64,000 nt of DNA from Methylobacterium sp. CB376 (GTDB lineage: Bacteria > Pseudomonadota > Alphaproteobacteria > Rhizobiales > Beijerinckiaceae): positions 4,291,001 to 4,355,000 of the forward strand of contig NZ_CP121648.1 in assembly GCF_029714205.1 (NCBI RefSeq). Direction: 5' to 3'. The translations under genes were made by a program, and so were the position numbers. Positions 1-9,209 of this stretch are shown here, in pieces. Positions within the stretch are counted from its first letter, which is position 1. Every line of letters begins with the position of its first letter. Below the pieces are notes generated by a model. The model saw only the letters and a list, made by a program, of their open reading frames with translations, ran no database searches and was not told the origin of the DNA.

Positions 1-1156
1 CGTTGAGCGAGAAGCCCATGGCGCTCATCGCCCAGAAGGTCGGGAAGACCGAGAGCGGCAGCGCCACCGCGGCGATCAGCGTCGCCCGCCAGTCGCGCAG
101 GAACAGGAACACCACCAGCACCGCCAGGGCCGCCCCCTCCATCAGGCCGTGCATGGCGGATTCGTAGTTGCCGATCGTGTTGGTGACCGAGGTGTCGATC
201 AGGTCGAAGTGGACGTTCGGGTGGGCGGCGCGCAGCTCGTCGATCTTCCTGGCCACCAGCTGGGCGACCGAGGCGTCGCTGGCGCCGCTGGCACGGGAGA
301 TCGCCAAGGCGACGACCGGCTCCCCGTTGAGGCGCGCGAAGACGCGGGGCTCCTCGGCCCCGTCCGTCAGGGTGGCGAGGTCGTCGAGGCGCACCTTGCG
401 CCCGCCCGGCAGCACGATCGTGGTGGCCGCGAGCGTGTCGAGGCTCGCCGAGGCCGCGAGGGTGCGGATCGACTGCTCCTGGCCGCCGAGCTCGGCCCGC
501 CCGCCCGCCATGTCGGCGCTGGTGAGGCGCAGCTGCCGGTTCACGTCGGCGGCGGTGATGCCGAGCGAGAGCAGCCGGTCCGGCTTGAGGGTGACGCGCA
601 CCTCGCGGTTGACGCCGCCCAGGCGCCCGACGCCGCCGACCCCGCGCAGGCCCTGGATCTGCCGCGCCACCACGTCGTCCACGAACCAGGACAGGTCCTC
701 GGGGGCCATCGCGGGCGCCGTGGCGCCGTAGACCATGATCGGCAGCCCGGCGATCTCGACGCGGTTGACGATCGGCTCCTCGATCGTCCGCGGCAGGTTC
801 GTGCGGATCTTGGCGACCGCGTCCTTGACGTCGTTCACCGCCCGATCGGTGTTGACCTCGAGCCGGAACTCGACCGTGGTGGTCGAACTGCCCTCGGTGA
901 TCGCCGAGGTGATGTGCTTGACGCCCTTCACGCCCGCCACGGCGTCCTCGACCCACTTCGTCACCTGGGTCTGGAGCTCCGAGGGCGCGGCGCCCGGCTG
1001 GTTGATCGACACCGAGACGAGCGGCACGTCGATGTTGGGGAAGCGGGTGATCGGCAGGGTGCGGAAGCTGACGAGCCCGAGCAGCCCCAGCACCAGGAAC
1101 AGCACGATCGAGGGGATCGGCTTGCGGATCGCCCAGGCGGAGACGTTGAGGCGCAT
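1..1156 (-). CDS. RND efflux transporter permease (AcrB family), N-terminal part only
   Basis: Inner-membrane pump of a tripartite RND exporter, which uses proton flux to drive drugs or other amphiphiles out of the periplasm. Only about the first 385 residues are present; the reading frame stays open to the left edge. The translation starts MRLNVSAWAIRKPIPSIVLF, with a first transmembrane helix at about residues 10-30. It then shows the periplasmic porter domain typical of the family, including FRTLPITRFPNIDVP and VVARQIQGLRGVGGV, and a second helix (ALAVLVVFLFLRDWRATL) close to the edge. The start at 1156 lies 48 bases after the stop of the adaptor gene, so the two genes form an operon with the adaptor first. 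The substrate cannot be told from the sequence. DNA is very GC-rich, like the chromosomal backbone. Confidence 0.93.
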   Translation of the reverse strand, partial: MRLNVSAWAIRKPIPSIVLFLVLGLLGLVSFRTLPITRFPNIDVPLVSVSINQPGAAPSELQTQVTKWVEDAVAGVKGVKHITSAITEGSSTTTVEFRLEVNTDRAVNDVKDAVAKIRTNLPRTIEEPIVNRVEIAGLPIMVYGATAPAMAPEDLSWFVDDVVARQIQGLRGVGGVGRLGGVNREVRVTLKPDRLLSLGITAADVNRQLRLTSADMAGGRAELGGQEQSIRTLAASASLDTLAATTIVLPGGRKVRLDDLATLTDGAEEPRVFARLNGEPVVALAISRASGASDASVAQLVARKIDELRAAHPNVHFDLIDTSVTNTIGNYESAMHGLMEGAALAVLVVFLFLRDWRATLIAAVALPLSVFPTFWAMSAMGFSLN

Positions 1157-1204
1157 CGGGTCGGGTCCTTCGGCGGCGGGGGCGGGCGCCGTCGGCGCCG
1201 TGGA

Positions 1205-2401
1205 TCAGGGGCGCGGGAGGGCGTCGGCGCTGACCTGCTGGGCGGGAAAGACCGGGCGGACCCGGTCCCCGTCGCGCAGGAAGCTGCCGGCCCGGGCCAC
1301 GACGGCGTCGCCGGCCCGCACCCCGTCGCGGATCTCGATGAAGCCCGCCGCCGAGAGGCCGGTGCGGACCCGGCGCGCCTCGACCCGGTCGCCCGCCACG
1401 ACGAGGACGGTCGCGCCGCCATTGCCGTAGACGACCGAGGCGACCGGCACCGCGACGCCGGTGCGGCGCGCCACCTCGACGCTGCCGCGGGCGAAGGCGC
1501 CGATGCGCAGGCGCGGATCGGGGTCGAGGCGCACGCGCACCTTGCCGAGGCGGGTCGCGCGGTCGATCTCCGGATAGACCGCGCGCACGCGGCCCGGCAC
1601 GCCGACGGACCCGTCCGGCGTGTCGAGATCGAGCTGGGCGGGCGCGCCGGGCTTGAGCCGCGGCATGCCGGTCTCGGTCACCTCGCCCTCGAGTTCGATC
1701 TCGCCGCGGGCGATCAGCCGGAACAGCGGCTCGGCGGTCGCGCTCGCGGTGGCGCCGATCCGGGCGGTGCGGCGGCTGACGATGCCGCCCTCGGGCGCGC
1801 GGATCTCCGTGCGGGCGAGCTTGAGGTCGAGTTCCTTGCGCTGGGCCCGGGCCTGCAGGAGGTCGGCCTCGGCGATCGAGAGCCCGTTGCGGGCCGCGGC
1901 GAGCCGCCCCTCCGCCGAGCGCGCCGCCGAGGTGCGCTGCTCCATCTGCACCTCGGTCGCGTTGCCGGTCCGGATCAGGGTCCGGGTGCGCTCCAGCGCC
2001 AGGGCCGCCTCGACCTGCGCCGCCTCGGCCTGCACGATGGTGCTGCGGGCCTGCTCCACGGCGGCCTCGGCCCGGGCGATGGCGGCGGCGTTCTGGGCGA
2101 GCTGGGTGTCGATCATCTCCCGGGACAGGCGGGCGAGCACCGCGCCCCTGGCGACCCGGTCCCCCTCCTCGACCAGGAGTTCGGTGATGCGGCAGCCCTC
2201 GATCTCGGGCGAGACCATGATCTCGTCGCGCGGGACCAGGGTGCCGGTGACCACCGTGCGCTCGACGATCTCGCGCTCGGCCGCCACCACCACGGTGACG
2301 GCGGGCACGGGTACCTCGGTCTCTAACGTACGATGGCCCGTCGCCGCCGGCACCAGGCACATGACGGCGAGTAGCCAAGCGAGGCGGCTGCGGCGACACA
2401 T
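1205..2401 (-). CDS. RND efflux periplasmic adaptor (membrane fusion protein, HlyD/AcrA family)
   Basis: Periplasmic adaptor that joins an RND pump to an outer-membrane channel. The 398-residue product begins with a basic, hydrophobic signal peptide (about residues 1-22). A lipoyl/barrel-sandwich half follows near residues 60-95 (PEIEGCRITELLVEEGDRVARG), then a long alpha-helical hairpin rich in Ala, Glu and Arg (about 95-190), the second lipoyl half (IRAPEGGIVSRR) and a beta-barrel domain. The order and length fit the MFP family. It is the first gene of the pair with the permease at 1-1156. Its 5' end lies almost exactly where base composition falls sharply towards the nod region, so it marks the last backbone gene before the acquired segment. 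Confidence 0.93.
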   Translation of the reverse strand: MCRRSRLAWLLAVMCLVPAATGHRTLETEVPVPAVTVVVAAEREIVERTVVTGTLVPRDEIMVSPEIEGCRITELLVEEGDRVARGAVLARLSREMIDTQLAQNAAAIARAEAAVEQARSTIVQAEAAQVEAALALERTRTLIRTGNATEVQMEQRTSAARSAEGRLAAARNGLSIAEADLLQARAQRKELDLKLARTEIRAPEGGIVSRRTARIGATASATAEPLFRLIARGEIELEGEVTETGMPRLKPGAPAQLDLDTPDGSVGVPGRVRAVYPEIDRATRLGKVRVRLDPDPRLRIGAFARGSVEVARRTGVAVPVASVVYGNGGATVLVVAGDRVEARRVRTGLSAAGFIEIRDGVRAGDAVVARAGSFLRDGDRVRPVFPAQQVSADALPRP

Positions 2402-2661
2402 GACAGGGTACCCCGGTCGGCAGCTACCAGACTACGCATGGCCCAACGCCGCGCCGCCGGTGGTGCTGCTCGGCAGCTCGACCAGCGCGCTGCGCGGCAT
2501 TGCGGCTATATGAACATAGCGTATGCATTGTCGTTACCGGCTTCTACAATGCTCACGCCGACCAATCGCGGTTCTCCGAATGGATCACGTGTTAGTCTCA
2601 GCTCACACCACATCCGCAGCCCTACCAAAAACTCAGCCGCGGATAAAAGCAGCTTTTAATG

Positions 2662-3438
2662 TCAGCGTGTATCTCTCGATTGAAAAAATTTCTGGTAAGG
2701 GCCGCCGGAGAAGTAGCGCCTTAATTCATCGAAATTTTGGACCGTTTCTATCAAAGGCCGCATCTCCTGGCGTTGAAGATCGGTCAAACCAGAAGGCTGA
2801 TGCGGTCGAACTCCCAAAAAGCTCCAAACTGAATTCACGCAAGCGTTCCGATCGCGAGTGACATCTTCATAACGAACCACCATAACAGCACCAGACCCAA
2901 AGGAATGTACAACTCGCGCGTTAAAACAATCAGAAAGCCTGAAGTATGCCTCACAGTCAGCTGTCGATAGCCGGACACGCGGCGGCAGCGCGCCTCCGCC
3001 GTCGGAGCTAAACTTCAGCCAACGGCCAGATTGTCTTGCCTGGACAAGCGAGCGAAGCGACTCCAAGACATTAACGCGAACCATAAGAATGACTTTAAGA
3101 CCAGGCCACGCAACAAGCTCGTCAAATATGCCGGGACGGTCGCGAAATTGAGGTTCGTTGATCTTGCAGCCAACGTGCGTCACTTCTGCCTTGACAGATT
3201 TTGCGGTATATTGCAGGTACGCAACCTCGAGGAGCCCTCGATCGCTAAGTAACAACCGACTTTTGTCGGGCCAATTGCCTTCATACTGATTTAAAAGCTC
3301 GCCTCTGCTGTAGATGTTGGGATGCTCGTTAAGCAATTCCTCGAGAAAGTGTGTACCCACTCTCGGCATTGCCAGTATAACGAAGGGATGATGCGAAGAC
3401 ATCTGGCTGTCCATTGGTAGCACCATTAGACTACACAT
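2662..3438 (-). CDS. nodH: NodH, Nod-factor sulfotransferase
   Basis: Transfers sulfate from PAPS to the reducing-end GlcNAc of the lipochitooligosaccharide Nod factor, a host-range determinant. The translation matches NodH along its length: FVILAMPRVGTHFLEELLNE (5'-phosphosulfate-binding region), NQYEGNWPDKSRLLLSDR, THVGCKINEPQFRDRP and AWPGLKVILMVR. The product is 258 residues, close to the family length. The start is uncertain: Met1, Met5, Met9 and Met13 are all in frame upstream of the conserved core, and known NodH proteins begin about ten residues before it, which favours Met9 (3414). It is the last gene of the nodABCIJH run, 42 bases after nodJ. Base composition is clearly lower in GC than the efflux genes to the left. 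Its presence predicts sulfated Nod factors. Confidence 0.95.
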   Translation of the reverse strand: MCSLMVLPMDSQMSSHHPFVILAMPRVGTHFLEELLNEHPNIYSRGELLNQYEGNWPDKSRLLLSDRGLLEVAYLQYTAKSVKAEVTHVGCKINEPQFRDRPGIFDELVAWPGLKVILMVRVNVLESLRSLVQARQSGRWLKFSSDGGGALPPRVRLSTADCEAYFRLSDCFNARVVHSFGSGAVMVVRYEDVTRDRNACVNSVWSFLGVRPHQPSGLTDLQRQEMRPLIETVQNFDELRRYFSGGPYQKFFQSRDTR

Positions 3439-3480
3439 ACGATTGCAGGCCTAAGTTACGGCTATTTTGCCGAACCGGTG

Positions 3481-4269
3481 TCACCGTAGGAGACACCGGC
3501 GAAGCATTGCTGTCGCAAAGAAAAATGGCAGTATCGCGTACGCGCAAAGCACGAAAATATGCACGCCGACACCGCTGGTCGACCGTCCGAGCATCACTGG
3601 GCGAATGAGCTCGATCGAATGGACCAATGGCAAGACCGAGGTTAAATTTTTAAGCTCGCTCGGCAACTGATTGACGGGGAATACTGCGCCACACAGAAAC
3701 AACATGGGTGTGATAAAAAGGGTCTGATAAAATACAAAATGATCGTAACTGCGCGCCAAAGCAGCAACAAGCATAGCTAAGCTTGCGAAGGCAAGACCAG
3801 TGAGCGCAATGACGGGCAGCGCATAAAATGCGGACGGCCAAGCGGCGTAGCCAAGCACGCCCGCGATGATGATGATTCCGGACCCCGCTAGAAAAGCCCT
3901 TGTGGCTGCCCACGCTAGTTCCCCGAGAATAACATCGCCAAGCGTGAGTTGTGTATACAGAATTGCTTCCCAAGTGCGCTGGGCGTGCATGCGTGCGAAA
4001 GCCGCGTGGATTATTTCGAAAGTCGCCGAGGTCATGGCGGCAGTCGCGACCATACCTGCAGCAAGAAAGGCGATATACGGACTTCCCTCAACTTGATCGA
4101 TCATCAGTCCGACGCCGAATCCAAGACCAACCAGGTAAATCGTTGGATCGGCAAGATTACCAAGAATTGATGCAGGTGCAATTTTCTTCCAGGCTTGATA
4201 GTTGCGGAGCCACACCGCTAGCCAGTTCCACGCATTGGCGGGAAGAGCCGCTGCAAAATCTCCCGTCAT
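3481..4269 (-). CDS. nodJ: NodJ, ABC-2 type permease for Nod-factor export
   Basis: Membrane component of the NodIJ exporter that secretes lipochitooligosaccharides across the inner membrane. The 262-residue product has the N-terminal NodJ signature ([20 protein letters not shown]) and about six hydrophobic segments spread over residues 45-255, typical of ABC-2 permeases. The family motif [20 protein letters not shown] sits near residues 190-210. It starts three bases after the nodI stop, so the two are translationally close and presumably made in fixed ratio. Full length, with no sign of decay. nodH follows 42 bases downstream. Confidence 0.96.
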   Translation of the reverse strand: MTGDFAAALPANAWNWLAVWLRNYQAWKKIAPASILGNLADPTIYLVGLGFGVGLMIDQVEGSPYIAFLAAGMVATAAMTSATFEIIHAAFARMHAQRTWEAILYTQLTLGDVILGELAWAATRAFLAGSGIIIIAGVLGYAAWPSAFYALPVIALTGLAFASLAMLVAALARSYDHFVFYQTLFITPMLFLCGAVFPVNQLPSELKNLTSVLPLVHSIELIRPVMLGRSTSGVGVHIFVLCAYAILPFFFATAMLRRCLLR

Positions 4270-4272
4270 CGC

Positions 4273-5187
4273 TCATCTCTCCATCTCGTGACCAGTTAGC
4301 CGCAAAAAAACATCCTCGAGGTTCGGAGGACGCTGTAGAAGGCGTAAGCCCGAGCGCCCAAGAAGCTGGAGGCAAACCTGCTCTGGATGTGGCGTGTAGC
4401 AATAGAGAGTCTCGCCGCTAGCTTCGATGTGCCGCGCGTATGGTCCAATTATCGCACGTAGTTCACGCGGATTACCACCATAGACCTCGACTACATTGCA
4501 ACCGATCTGCTCCTGGATGAGTACGCGGGGCCGACCTTCTGCAATTCTGCGTCCATCGTCGAGAACACACACCCGGTCACACAGTCGCTCGGCCTCCTCC
4601 ATGAAATGGGTAGTCATTAAGATCGTTTTTCCTTTAGCTAGAAGTGAGCGAAGACGCTCCCAGATTAGGTGGCGCGCGTGCGGGTCGAGACCGGTTGTCG
4701 GTTCATCCATCACGAGCATCTCAGGATTATTGATCAAAGCACGCGCCAGGGACAGGCGCCTTCTCATGCCTCCGGACAACGTCGCGATGCGCGCATCCAC
4801 CTTGTCCTCAAGACGGGCAAACTCTAGGAGCGACGGCGTAACCGCTTTAATGTCGCGAGCACTCATGCCGAAGTAACGCCCGAACACGATAAGGCCCTCG
4901 CGCACTGTAAACTCGCTGTCGAGATTGTCGAACTGTGTGACTACGCCAATGCGGGATCGCGCCAAGCGAACGCGCGCCGGCACGGGCTCGCCGAACACAT
5001 TGATACTACCCGAGTCTAGCGGCGCTATGCCCAGGATCATGCGCGTGACAGTGCTCTTGCCCGCACCGTTAGGCCCTAATAATCCGAAGCATTCTCCGGG
5101 TGTAACGACGAAGGACAAGTCATCGACAACGACATTTTTGCCGTATGACTTCCTCACACCTTCAAGACTTATTGCTGTTATGGGCAT
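4273..5187 (-). CDS. nodI: NodI, ATP-binding protein of the Nod-factor exporter
   Basis: ATPase of the NodIJ exporter. It has Walker A (GPNGAGKST), a Q-loop region (VVTQFDNLD), the signature [12 protein letters not shown], Walker B ([13 protein letters not shown]) and the H-loop ([11 protein letters not shown]), in the order expected for the ABC-2/NodI group. The frame opens at 5199 with ATG-TGT-GAT-TTA-ATG. The GAGAGG ribosome-binding site lies directly against the first ATG but 12 bases from the second, so the start at 5187 is preferred; it gives 304 residues. The gene sits 338 bases downstream of nodC, an unusually large gap in this otherwise tight operon. Confidence 0.95.
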   Translation of the reverse strand: MPITAISLEGVRKSYGKNVVVDDLSFVVTPGECFGLLGPNGAGKSTVTRMILGIAPLDSGSINVFGEPVPARVRLARSRIGVVTQFDNLDSEFTVREGLIVFGRYFGMSARDIKAVTPSLLEFARLEDKVDARIATLSGGMRRRLSLARALINNPEMLVMDEPTTGLDPHARHLIWERLRSLLAKGKTILMTTHFMEEAERLCDRVCVLDDGRRIAEGRPRVLIQEQIGCNVVEVYGGNPRELRAIIGPYARHIEASGETLYCYTPHPEQVCLQLLGRSGLRLLQRPPNLEDVFLRLTGHEMER

Positions 5188-5199
5188 TAAATCACACAT

Positions 5200-5537
5200 C
5201 CTCTCTCAGGCGGCATTGCACGGTAATCACTGGCGGGTGTAATAAGCATCCGAACGACATTATTCACCAGCCGGTTCAGTGAGGGCGGTGATCGTTACGC
5301 GCTTCTATTACTGGAACATAGAATCTGGCCTTCAACCTAGATACTTAACCAGAAAATGGGCAATCTGGTGCAGTACACCGGAGCCACTTGCTGCGGCGTC
5401 AAACACTTCCGCTACGCACGCCCCCTTTCGCAACCACAGTCTGCAACGAAGGGCTACCATAAAGAAGGCAATATAAGTCAGACCCGCCGTGCGAAAGAGC
5501 GCTGGAACGGTGCCAGACTTGAATGTATCTGATGCTG
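5200..5537. other. Long nodC-nodI spacer, no recognisable gene
   Basis: Between the nodC stop and the nodI ribosome-binding site lie 338 bases, in contrast to gaps of 3-42 bases elsewhere in the operon. A 92-codon minus-strand frame (5332-5610) overlaps the 3' end of nodC in another register; its product has one hydrophobic stretch but matches no family I know. No second nod box is visible. In many rhizobia nodS and nodU lie exactly here, so the spacer may be the scar of their loss. That is inference. Confidence 0.5.
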
Positions 5538-6785
5538 CTATGTGCTTACTGTCACGGATTTTATGTAAACGCTTTTCTGCCCGTCGTATGGAGAGCCGCG
5601 GGACAACCAATTGCTATTACTGATTGTAAATAATGCATAAATCTTCAGCGGTATCAGTAAAAAGATGTTTATTGGCATGTGAAACAAGAAGCCGAGAAAT
5701 CGAAGTTGGCGAGCACGGACAGATGCTACGCAGCAGCGAATTATTGTCATTAAGACGATCATTAAACTCGGCCACCACGGGACGGAGGCCGTCGAAAACA
5801 CCTGTGCTATTCCCGCGATCAACGAAACAGTGAGCAATAGAAGCCCTATGTTCTGCCCAATCACATCCAGGGTCAGATAGCCGTCCAGTCTGGGAAGAAT
5901 ATATAGCGCGAGCAGCGTGTCACGGTAAGTACTACGCGCCCATCGCAGCTGCTGGCGCAGATACGAACTAAGTCTATCCGGGACGACAGTTGCTACACAG
6001 GCATCTGGTACGTACTCGGTTCGAAATCCTGCTTCTAGCATCAGTATCGTGAGATGCCGATCCTCACCAAAATTGCTTATTCTACCGCGAAAAACTTGTG
6101 TCTCGTACCGGTCTATCAACAGAAGCAGCGCGGACCGGCGGTACATCGCACAAGGACCGCAGCAGCACATAACGGCACCGAATCGACCTTGTGCCGCTCG
6201 TTCCTCATTACAGGCCAGCCAGTATTCCATATCAATCAACCGAGTCAACCATGTTTTCCGGCGGTTGCTAGCTGTTAACTGGCCCATTACCGCACCTACA
6301 GATGGATCTCGCATTCTCAGTGCGAGCTTTGCTACCACATCGCTATCCGCGGTCGTATCGGAGTCGATGTTGAGCACCAAGTCTCCCGTGGACCGGCGTA
6401 TCGCCGAAATCTGGGCTTTGCGCTTCCCAACATTATCTTCCAAATTAATGAACACGAACCTCGGATCGTGGGCAAAAACATCGTGCACTTGTGCCAATGA
6501 GCCGCGGTTGTCTGAGCCATCATCAACCACGTATATCTGCAGTTTCCCACTATATTCCTGACTTGCAATTGAAGAAAGACACTCGAAAAGCGTACACGGA
6601 TCTTCATTAAAGCAGGGGACAATGACATCTACGCTTGGCATGATACCCGAACCGACGAAAGCACTCCTTTTCGCTGGCGAAATAGTTGCGGGATCTGAAT
6701 AAAAAATCTGCACGCCTTTGTAGAACGCCGAGAGTAGCGCGTATAGTGATACAGCGCCGATGCTGGTTGCCGCGAATTTATCCAT
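5538..6785 (-). CDS. nodC: NodC, N-acetylglucosaminyltransferase (chitin oligosaccharide synthase)
   Basis: Builds the beta-1,4-linked GlcNAc oligomer of the Nod factor from UDP-GlcNAc at the inner membrane. The 415-residue product starts MDKFAATSIGAVSLYALLSA, as in other NodC proteins, with an N-terminal membrane helix. It carries the processive GT2 motifs in order: VDDGS, the metal-binding DSDTTADSD, GEDRHLT and the product-channel QQLRWARS. Hydrophobic helices follow from about residue 305 to 395. The C-terminus is slightly shorter than the best-known NodC proteins but ends after the conserved ISNSNWLSRGS region, so it looks functional. It lies 24 bases after nodB. Confidence 0.97.
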   Translation of the reverse strand: MDKFAATSIGAVSLYALLSAFYKGVQIFYSDPATISPAKRSAFVGSGIMPSVDVIVPCFNEDPCTLFECLSSIASQEYSGKLQIYVVDDGSDNRGSLAQVHDVFAHDPRFVFINLEDNVGKRKAQISAIRRSTGDLVLNIDSDTTADSDVVAKLALRMRDPSVGAVMGQLTASNRRKTWLTRLIDMEYWLACNEERAAQGRFGAVMCCCGPCAMYRRSALLLLIDRYETQVFRGRISNFGEDRHLTILMLEAGFRTEYVPDACVATVVPDRLSSYLRQQLRWARSTYRDTLLALYILPRLDGYLTLDVIGQNIGLLLLTVSLIAGIAQVFSTASVPWWPSLMIVLMTIIRCCVASVRARQLRFLGFLFHMPINIFLLIPLKIYALFTISNSNWLSRGSPYDGQKSVYIKSVTVST

Positions 6786-6809
6786 CTTGCATCTGCCAGT
6801 TTAGTGATC

Positions 6810-7460
6810 TTAGGGAAGAAGGCAAATTTTGAACCCATGGTTATGCAACTCCGGAATGAGACGAGAAAGTGCGATGACGGTCTGCTCTCGCGGGCCGACA
6901 TGAGTGCACGGAGCTGCGTCGCCGGGAGGACTACCGTCGTGCAGGAGCACGATTGCACCTGGACGAACTGAGTTTAGCACGCTGTCTATAATCGCATTAA
7001 CACCGGGGCGCGACCAATCTCGGGGATCCACAGACCAGTGGAGAGCCGCAAGTCCAGCTCTGGACGCAATACTGATTACTTCCGTTGTCCATTTTCCGTA
7101 CGGCGCACGCACATGCCGCAACGTACACTGTGGACAGGCCATGCGGATCGCTCTATTTGCCTGCAAAATCTCCTGCTCAACCGTATTCGGATCGCATATC
7201 GAAAAATCCGGGTGAGTCATGGTGTGGTTTGCCACCTCATGCCCATCTGAGATCATGCGCCGGATTAGCAGCGGCTCCCTTGCCGCGTACGCGCCAATGA
7301 CACAGAACGTTGCCGGCACGCCGTATTCCGCCAGCACATCGAGAATACCGGGAGTGCAATGTGGATTAGGGCCGTCGTCGAAGGTCAAATATACACTGGA
7401 ACGGTCTCCGCTTCGACCCCATCGGGTGGACAACTCGGATATACAATTAAATTTCTTCAT
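6810..7460 (-). CDS. nodB: NodB, chitooligosaccharide deacetylase
   Basis: Removes the acetyl group from the non-reducing terminal GlcNAc so that NodA can acylate it. The 216-residue product is a carbohydrate esterase 4 (NodB homology) domain. It has the catalytic [12 protein letters not shown] motif near residue 26, the metal-binding [13 protein letters not shown] near 73, RAPYGKWT and the histidine-containing IVLLHDGSP near 170. The start overlaps the nodA stop by four bases, the usual nodA-nodB coupling. Length and all key residues are normal. Confidence 0.97.
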   Translation of the reverse strand: MKKFNCISELSTRWGRSGDRSSVYLTFDDGPNPHCTPGILDVLAEYGVPATFCVIGAYAAREPLLIRRMISDGHEVANHTMTHPDFSICDPNTVEQEILQANRAIRMACPQCTLRHVRAPYGKWTTEVISIASRAGLAALHWSVDPRDWSRPGVNAIIDSVLNSVRPGAIVLLHDGSPPGDAAPCTHVGPREQTVIALSRLIPELHNHGFKICLLP

Positions 7461-8101
7461 AGTTCTGGTCCATTGCGATCAATTAGTGTACCTGGCGGCC
7501 AATGACTGACCGGCAGTTGAATGGGGAAAATTAGGATCAGAAGGTCCTCGACTCTCGTCGGTGGCATGTCGAGGCTCATGTCTCGGAGAGTGGAACGGAC
7601 GCGAACCCCGGACACAGTGGCCGCCAAACCGGCCTTACCGAGCAGCCTGGTGAGGTGTTTCTGAAGCGCAGGCCGGACTGTGCCAAACCCGAAAGGGACA
7701 CCGAGGTTTTTCAAAGCTGGATACAGCTCGAGCATCGAATAACTAACTCGCAATCCCTCGAGATCCAAACGTACTGCATACAATCCCAGTTCGACGACGA
7801 GTAAATCAACCATCCCAATTTTGATGAAGCGGCGTAGTGCGGCTATGTGGGCTGCGACGCCCTTCGAGTCGTAGCCGATAGCACGAAGTTCTGGTCTAGC
7901 ACCGGCCCAACTGCGACCGCCTTCAAATGGCCTGGCATTATACGCGCCGCTCGGGTTGTAGGCGTTCCGCAAGAATTCAGCGAGTTCAGCGTGGTCAGCG
8001 AGATCCAACTCACTTTCCCAGCACAGACGCCATCGCACCTGCAAACGACCCGGATGCTCCTCCGTTCGGGAGATAGAGCAAAAATCTGGATTGATTTTCA
8101 T
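7457..8101 (-). CDS. nodA: NodA, Nod-factor N-acyltransferase
   Basis: Attaches a fatty acyl chain to the free amino group made by NodB, completing the core Nod factor. The 214-residue product carries the family signatures [45 protein letters not shown] and the C-terminal [13 protein letters not shown]. Compared with the shortest NodA proteins it has an N-terminal extension of about 18 residues, which I associate with Bradyrhizobium/Methylobacterium-type NodA. It is the first gene after the nod box at 8159-8204. nodA variants influence which fatty acids are used and are a common marker for host range. Confidence 0.97.
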   Translation of the reverse strand: MKINPDFCSISRTEEHPGRLQVRWRLCWESELDLADHAELAEFLRNAYNPSGAYNARPFEGGRSWAGARPELRAIGYDSKGVAAHIAALRRFIKIGMVDLLVVELGLYAVRLDLEGLRVSYSMLELYPALKNLGVPFGFGTVRPALQKHLTRLLGKAGLAATVSGVRVRSTLRDMSLDMPPTRVEDLLILIFPIQLPVSHWPPGTLIDRNGPEL

Positions 8102-8158
8102 GGTACGACTGCATGCCCAGCAAGTTTGGCACCGCCCTGTATGCTAGGACCACAGCAC

Positions 8159-8204
8159 ATTTGTAAAATCGATTGTTTTGATGTAACGCATCTGGGTGGT
8201 GGAT
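8159..8204 (-). promoter_or_regulatory. nod box, NodD-binding promoter of nodABCIJH
   Basis: On the minus strand the element starts ATCCACCACC, runs through GATG and CGTTACATC, and ends with AAAACAATCGATTTTAC. This is the full-length nod box pattern with its ATC-N9-GAT half-sites. It lies 58 bases upstream of the nodA start and controls the whole operon through NodD and host flavonoids. Its other end is directly adjacent to the ribosome-binding site of the divergent nodD gene. Confidence 0.95.
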
Positions 8205-8210
8205 AGGAGG
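8205..8210 (+). promoter_or_regulatory. Ribosome-binding site of nodD, abutting the nod box
   Basis: AGGAGG, four bases before the nodD ATG at 8215. It begins at the base after the end of the nod box, so no room is left for a separate nodD promoter between the two. The nodD start site must lie inside or beyond the nod box. Confidence 0.85.
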
Positions 8211-8214
8211 GTAG

Positions 8215-9141
8215 ATGCGCTTCAAGGGCCTCGATCTCAATCTTCTCGTTGCGCTCGACGCTTTGATGAAAGAGAGAAATCTCACCCGCGCGGCAAGCAG
8301 TCTCAACCTAAGCCAGCCCGCAATGAGCGCGGCTGTCGCGCGTTTGCGCGCATATTTCCGAGATGAGCTATTTATCATGCGGGGCCGCAAACTCGTTTTA
8401 ACGCCACGCGCGGAGGAACTTTCCGCCCCAGTCCGCGAAGCTTTGCTGCATATTCAGCTCGCAATTGTTTCTCGAGATACCTTTGAGCCATCCCAATCAG
8501 AGCGGTGTTTCAGAATCGCTCTTTCTGATTTCATGACGGTCGTATTTTTTAGACGTGTGATGGAGCGGCTTACGACGGAAGCACCCGACATCAGCTTCGA
8601 GTTACATGAGCTCGCCGATGACCCTGACGAACTTCTTCGGCGTGGCGAAGCCGATTTTCTAATCTGCCCAGAATTGTTTCTGTCGGATGCGCATCCAAGA
8701 GCGTCTCTTTTCTCTGACACACTTGTTTGTGTAGGCTGCCGCGCGAACGACAAGCTATCGCGACAGCTTACATTTGATAGCTACGTGTCGATGCGCCACG
8801 TCGTAGCGAAATTCGGGCGCAAGCGAAAGCCTTCCCTGGAAGAATGGTTCCTGCTGGAACATGGAATAAAGAGACATATAGACATTGTGGTGCAGAGTTT
8901 CACTATGATACCGCATATGATTTTGGGAACTGATCGGATTGGAACGATACCATTAAGCCTTGCCAGGTATTTTGAAAATATCCTGCCTCTGCGCATCGTC
9001 GATTTACCACTTCCGTTTCCTGAATTTTGTGAGTCCGTTCAATGGCCGGCCCTGCATAATTCTGATCCGGCAAGTATTTGGATGCGGGATGTGTTTTTCT
9101 TTGAAGCGTGTAGGGTGGGCTCGCCGGGCAACGCTGCCTGA
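8215..9141 (+). CDS. nodD: NodD, LysR-family flavonoid-responsive activator
   Basis: Binds the nod box and activates nodABCIJH when it senses plant flavonoids. The 308-residue product begins [18 protein letters not shown], the standard NodD N-terminus. An HTH follows at about residues 20-45 ([19 protein letters not shown]), then a LysR substrate-binding domain. [10 protein letters not shown] and the C-terminal [19 protein letters not shown] fit NodD closely. It is divergent from nodA and shares its upstream region. It is the last intact gene before the transposon debris at 9.2-12 kb. Confidence 0.96.
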   Translation: MRFKGLDLNLLVALDALMKERNLTRAASSLNLSQPAMSAAVARLRAYFRDELFIMRGRKLVLTPRAEELSAPVREALLHIQLAIVSRDTFEPSQSERCFRIALSDFMTVVFFRRVMERLTTEAPDISFELHELADDPDELLRRGEADFLICPELFLSDAHPRASLFSDTLVCVGCRANDKLSRQLTFDSYVSMRHVVAKFGRKRKPSLEEWFLLEHGIKRHIDIVVQSFTMIPHMILGTDRIGTIPLSLARYFENILPLRIVDLPLPFPEFCESVQWPALHNSDPASIWMRDVFFFEACRVGSPGNAA

Positions 9142-9209
9142 TTGCTCAGAGTCTACCCCGTACCTGAATCACGGGTGATCAACCCCCACAGGGTGGCCCG
9201 AGTGGAATG

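Noticed and set aside
149..2326. 725-codon plus-strand frame over the efflux genes
   Set aside because: Opposite to a well-supported efflux adaptor and permease; composition (long Arg, Gly, Asp runs) is that of an antisense shadow in GC-rich DNA.
5332..5610. 92-codon minus-strand frame overlapping the end of nodC
   Set aside because: No family match and it shares nodC codons in another register; kept only as part of the spacer note.
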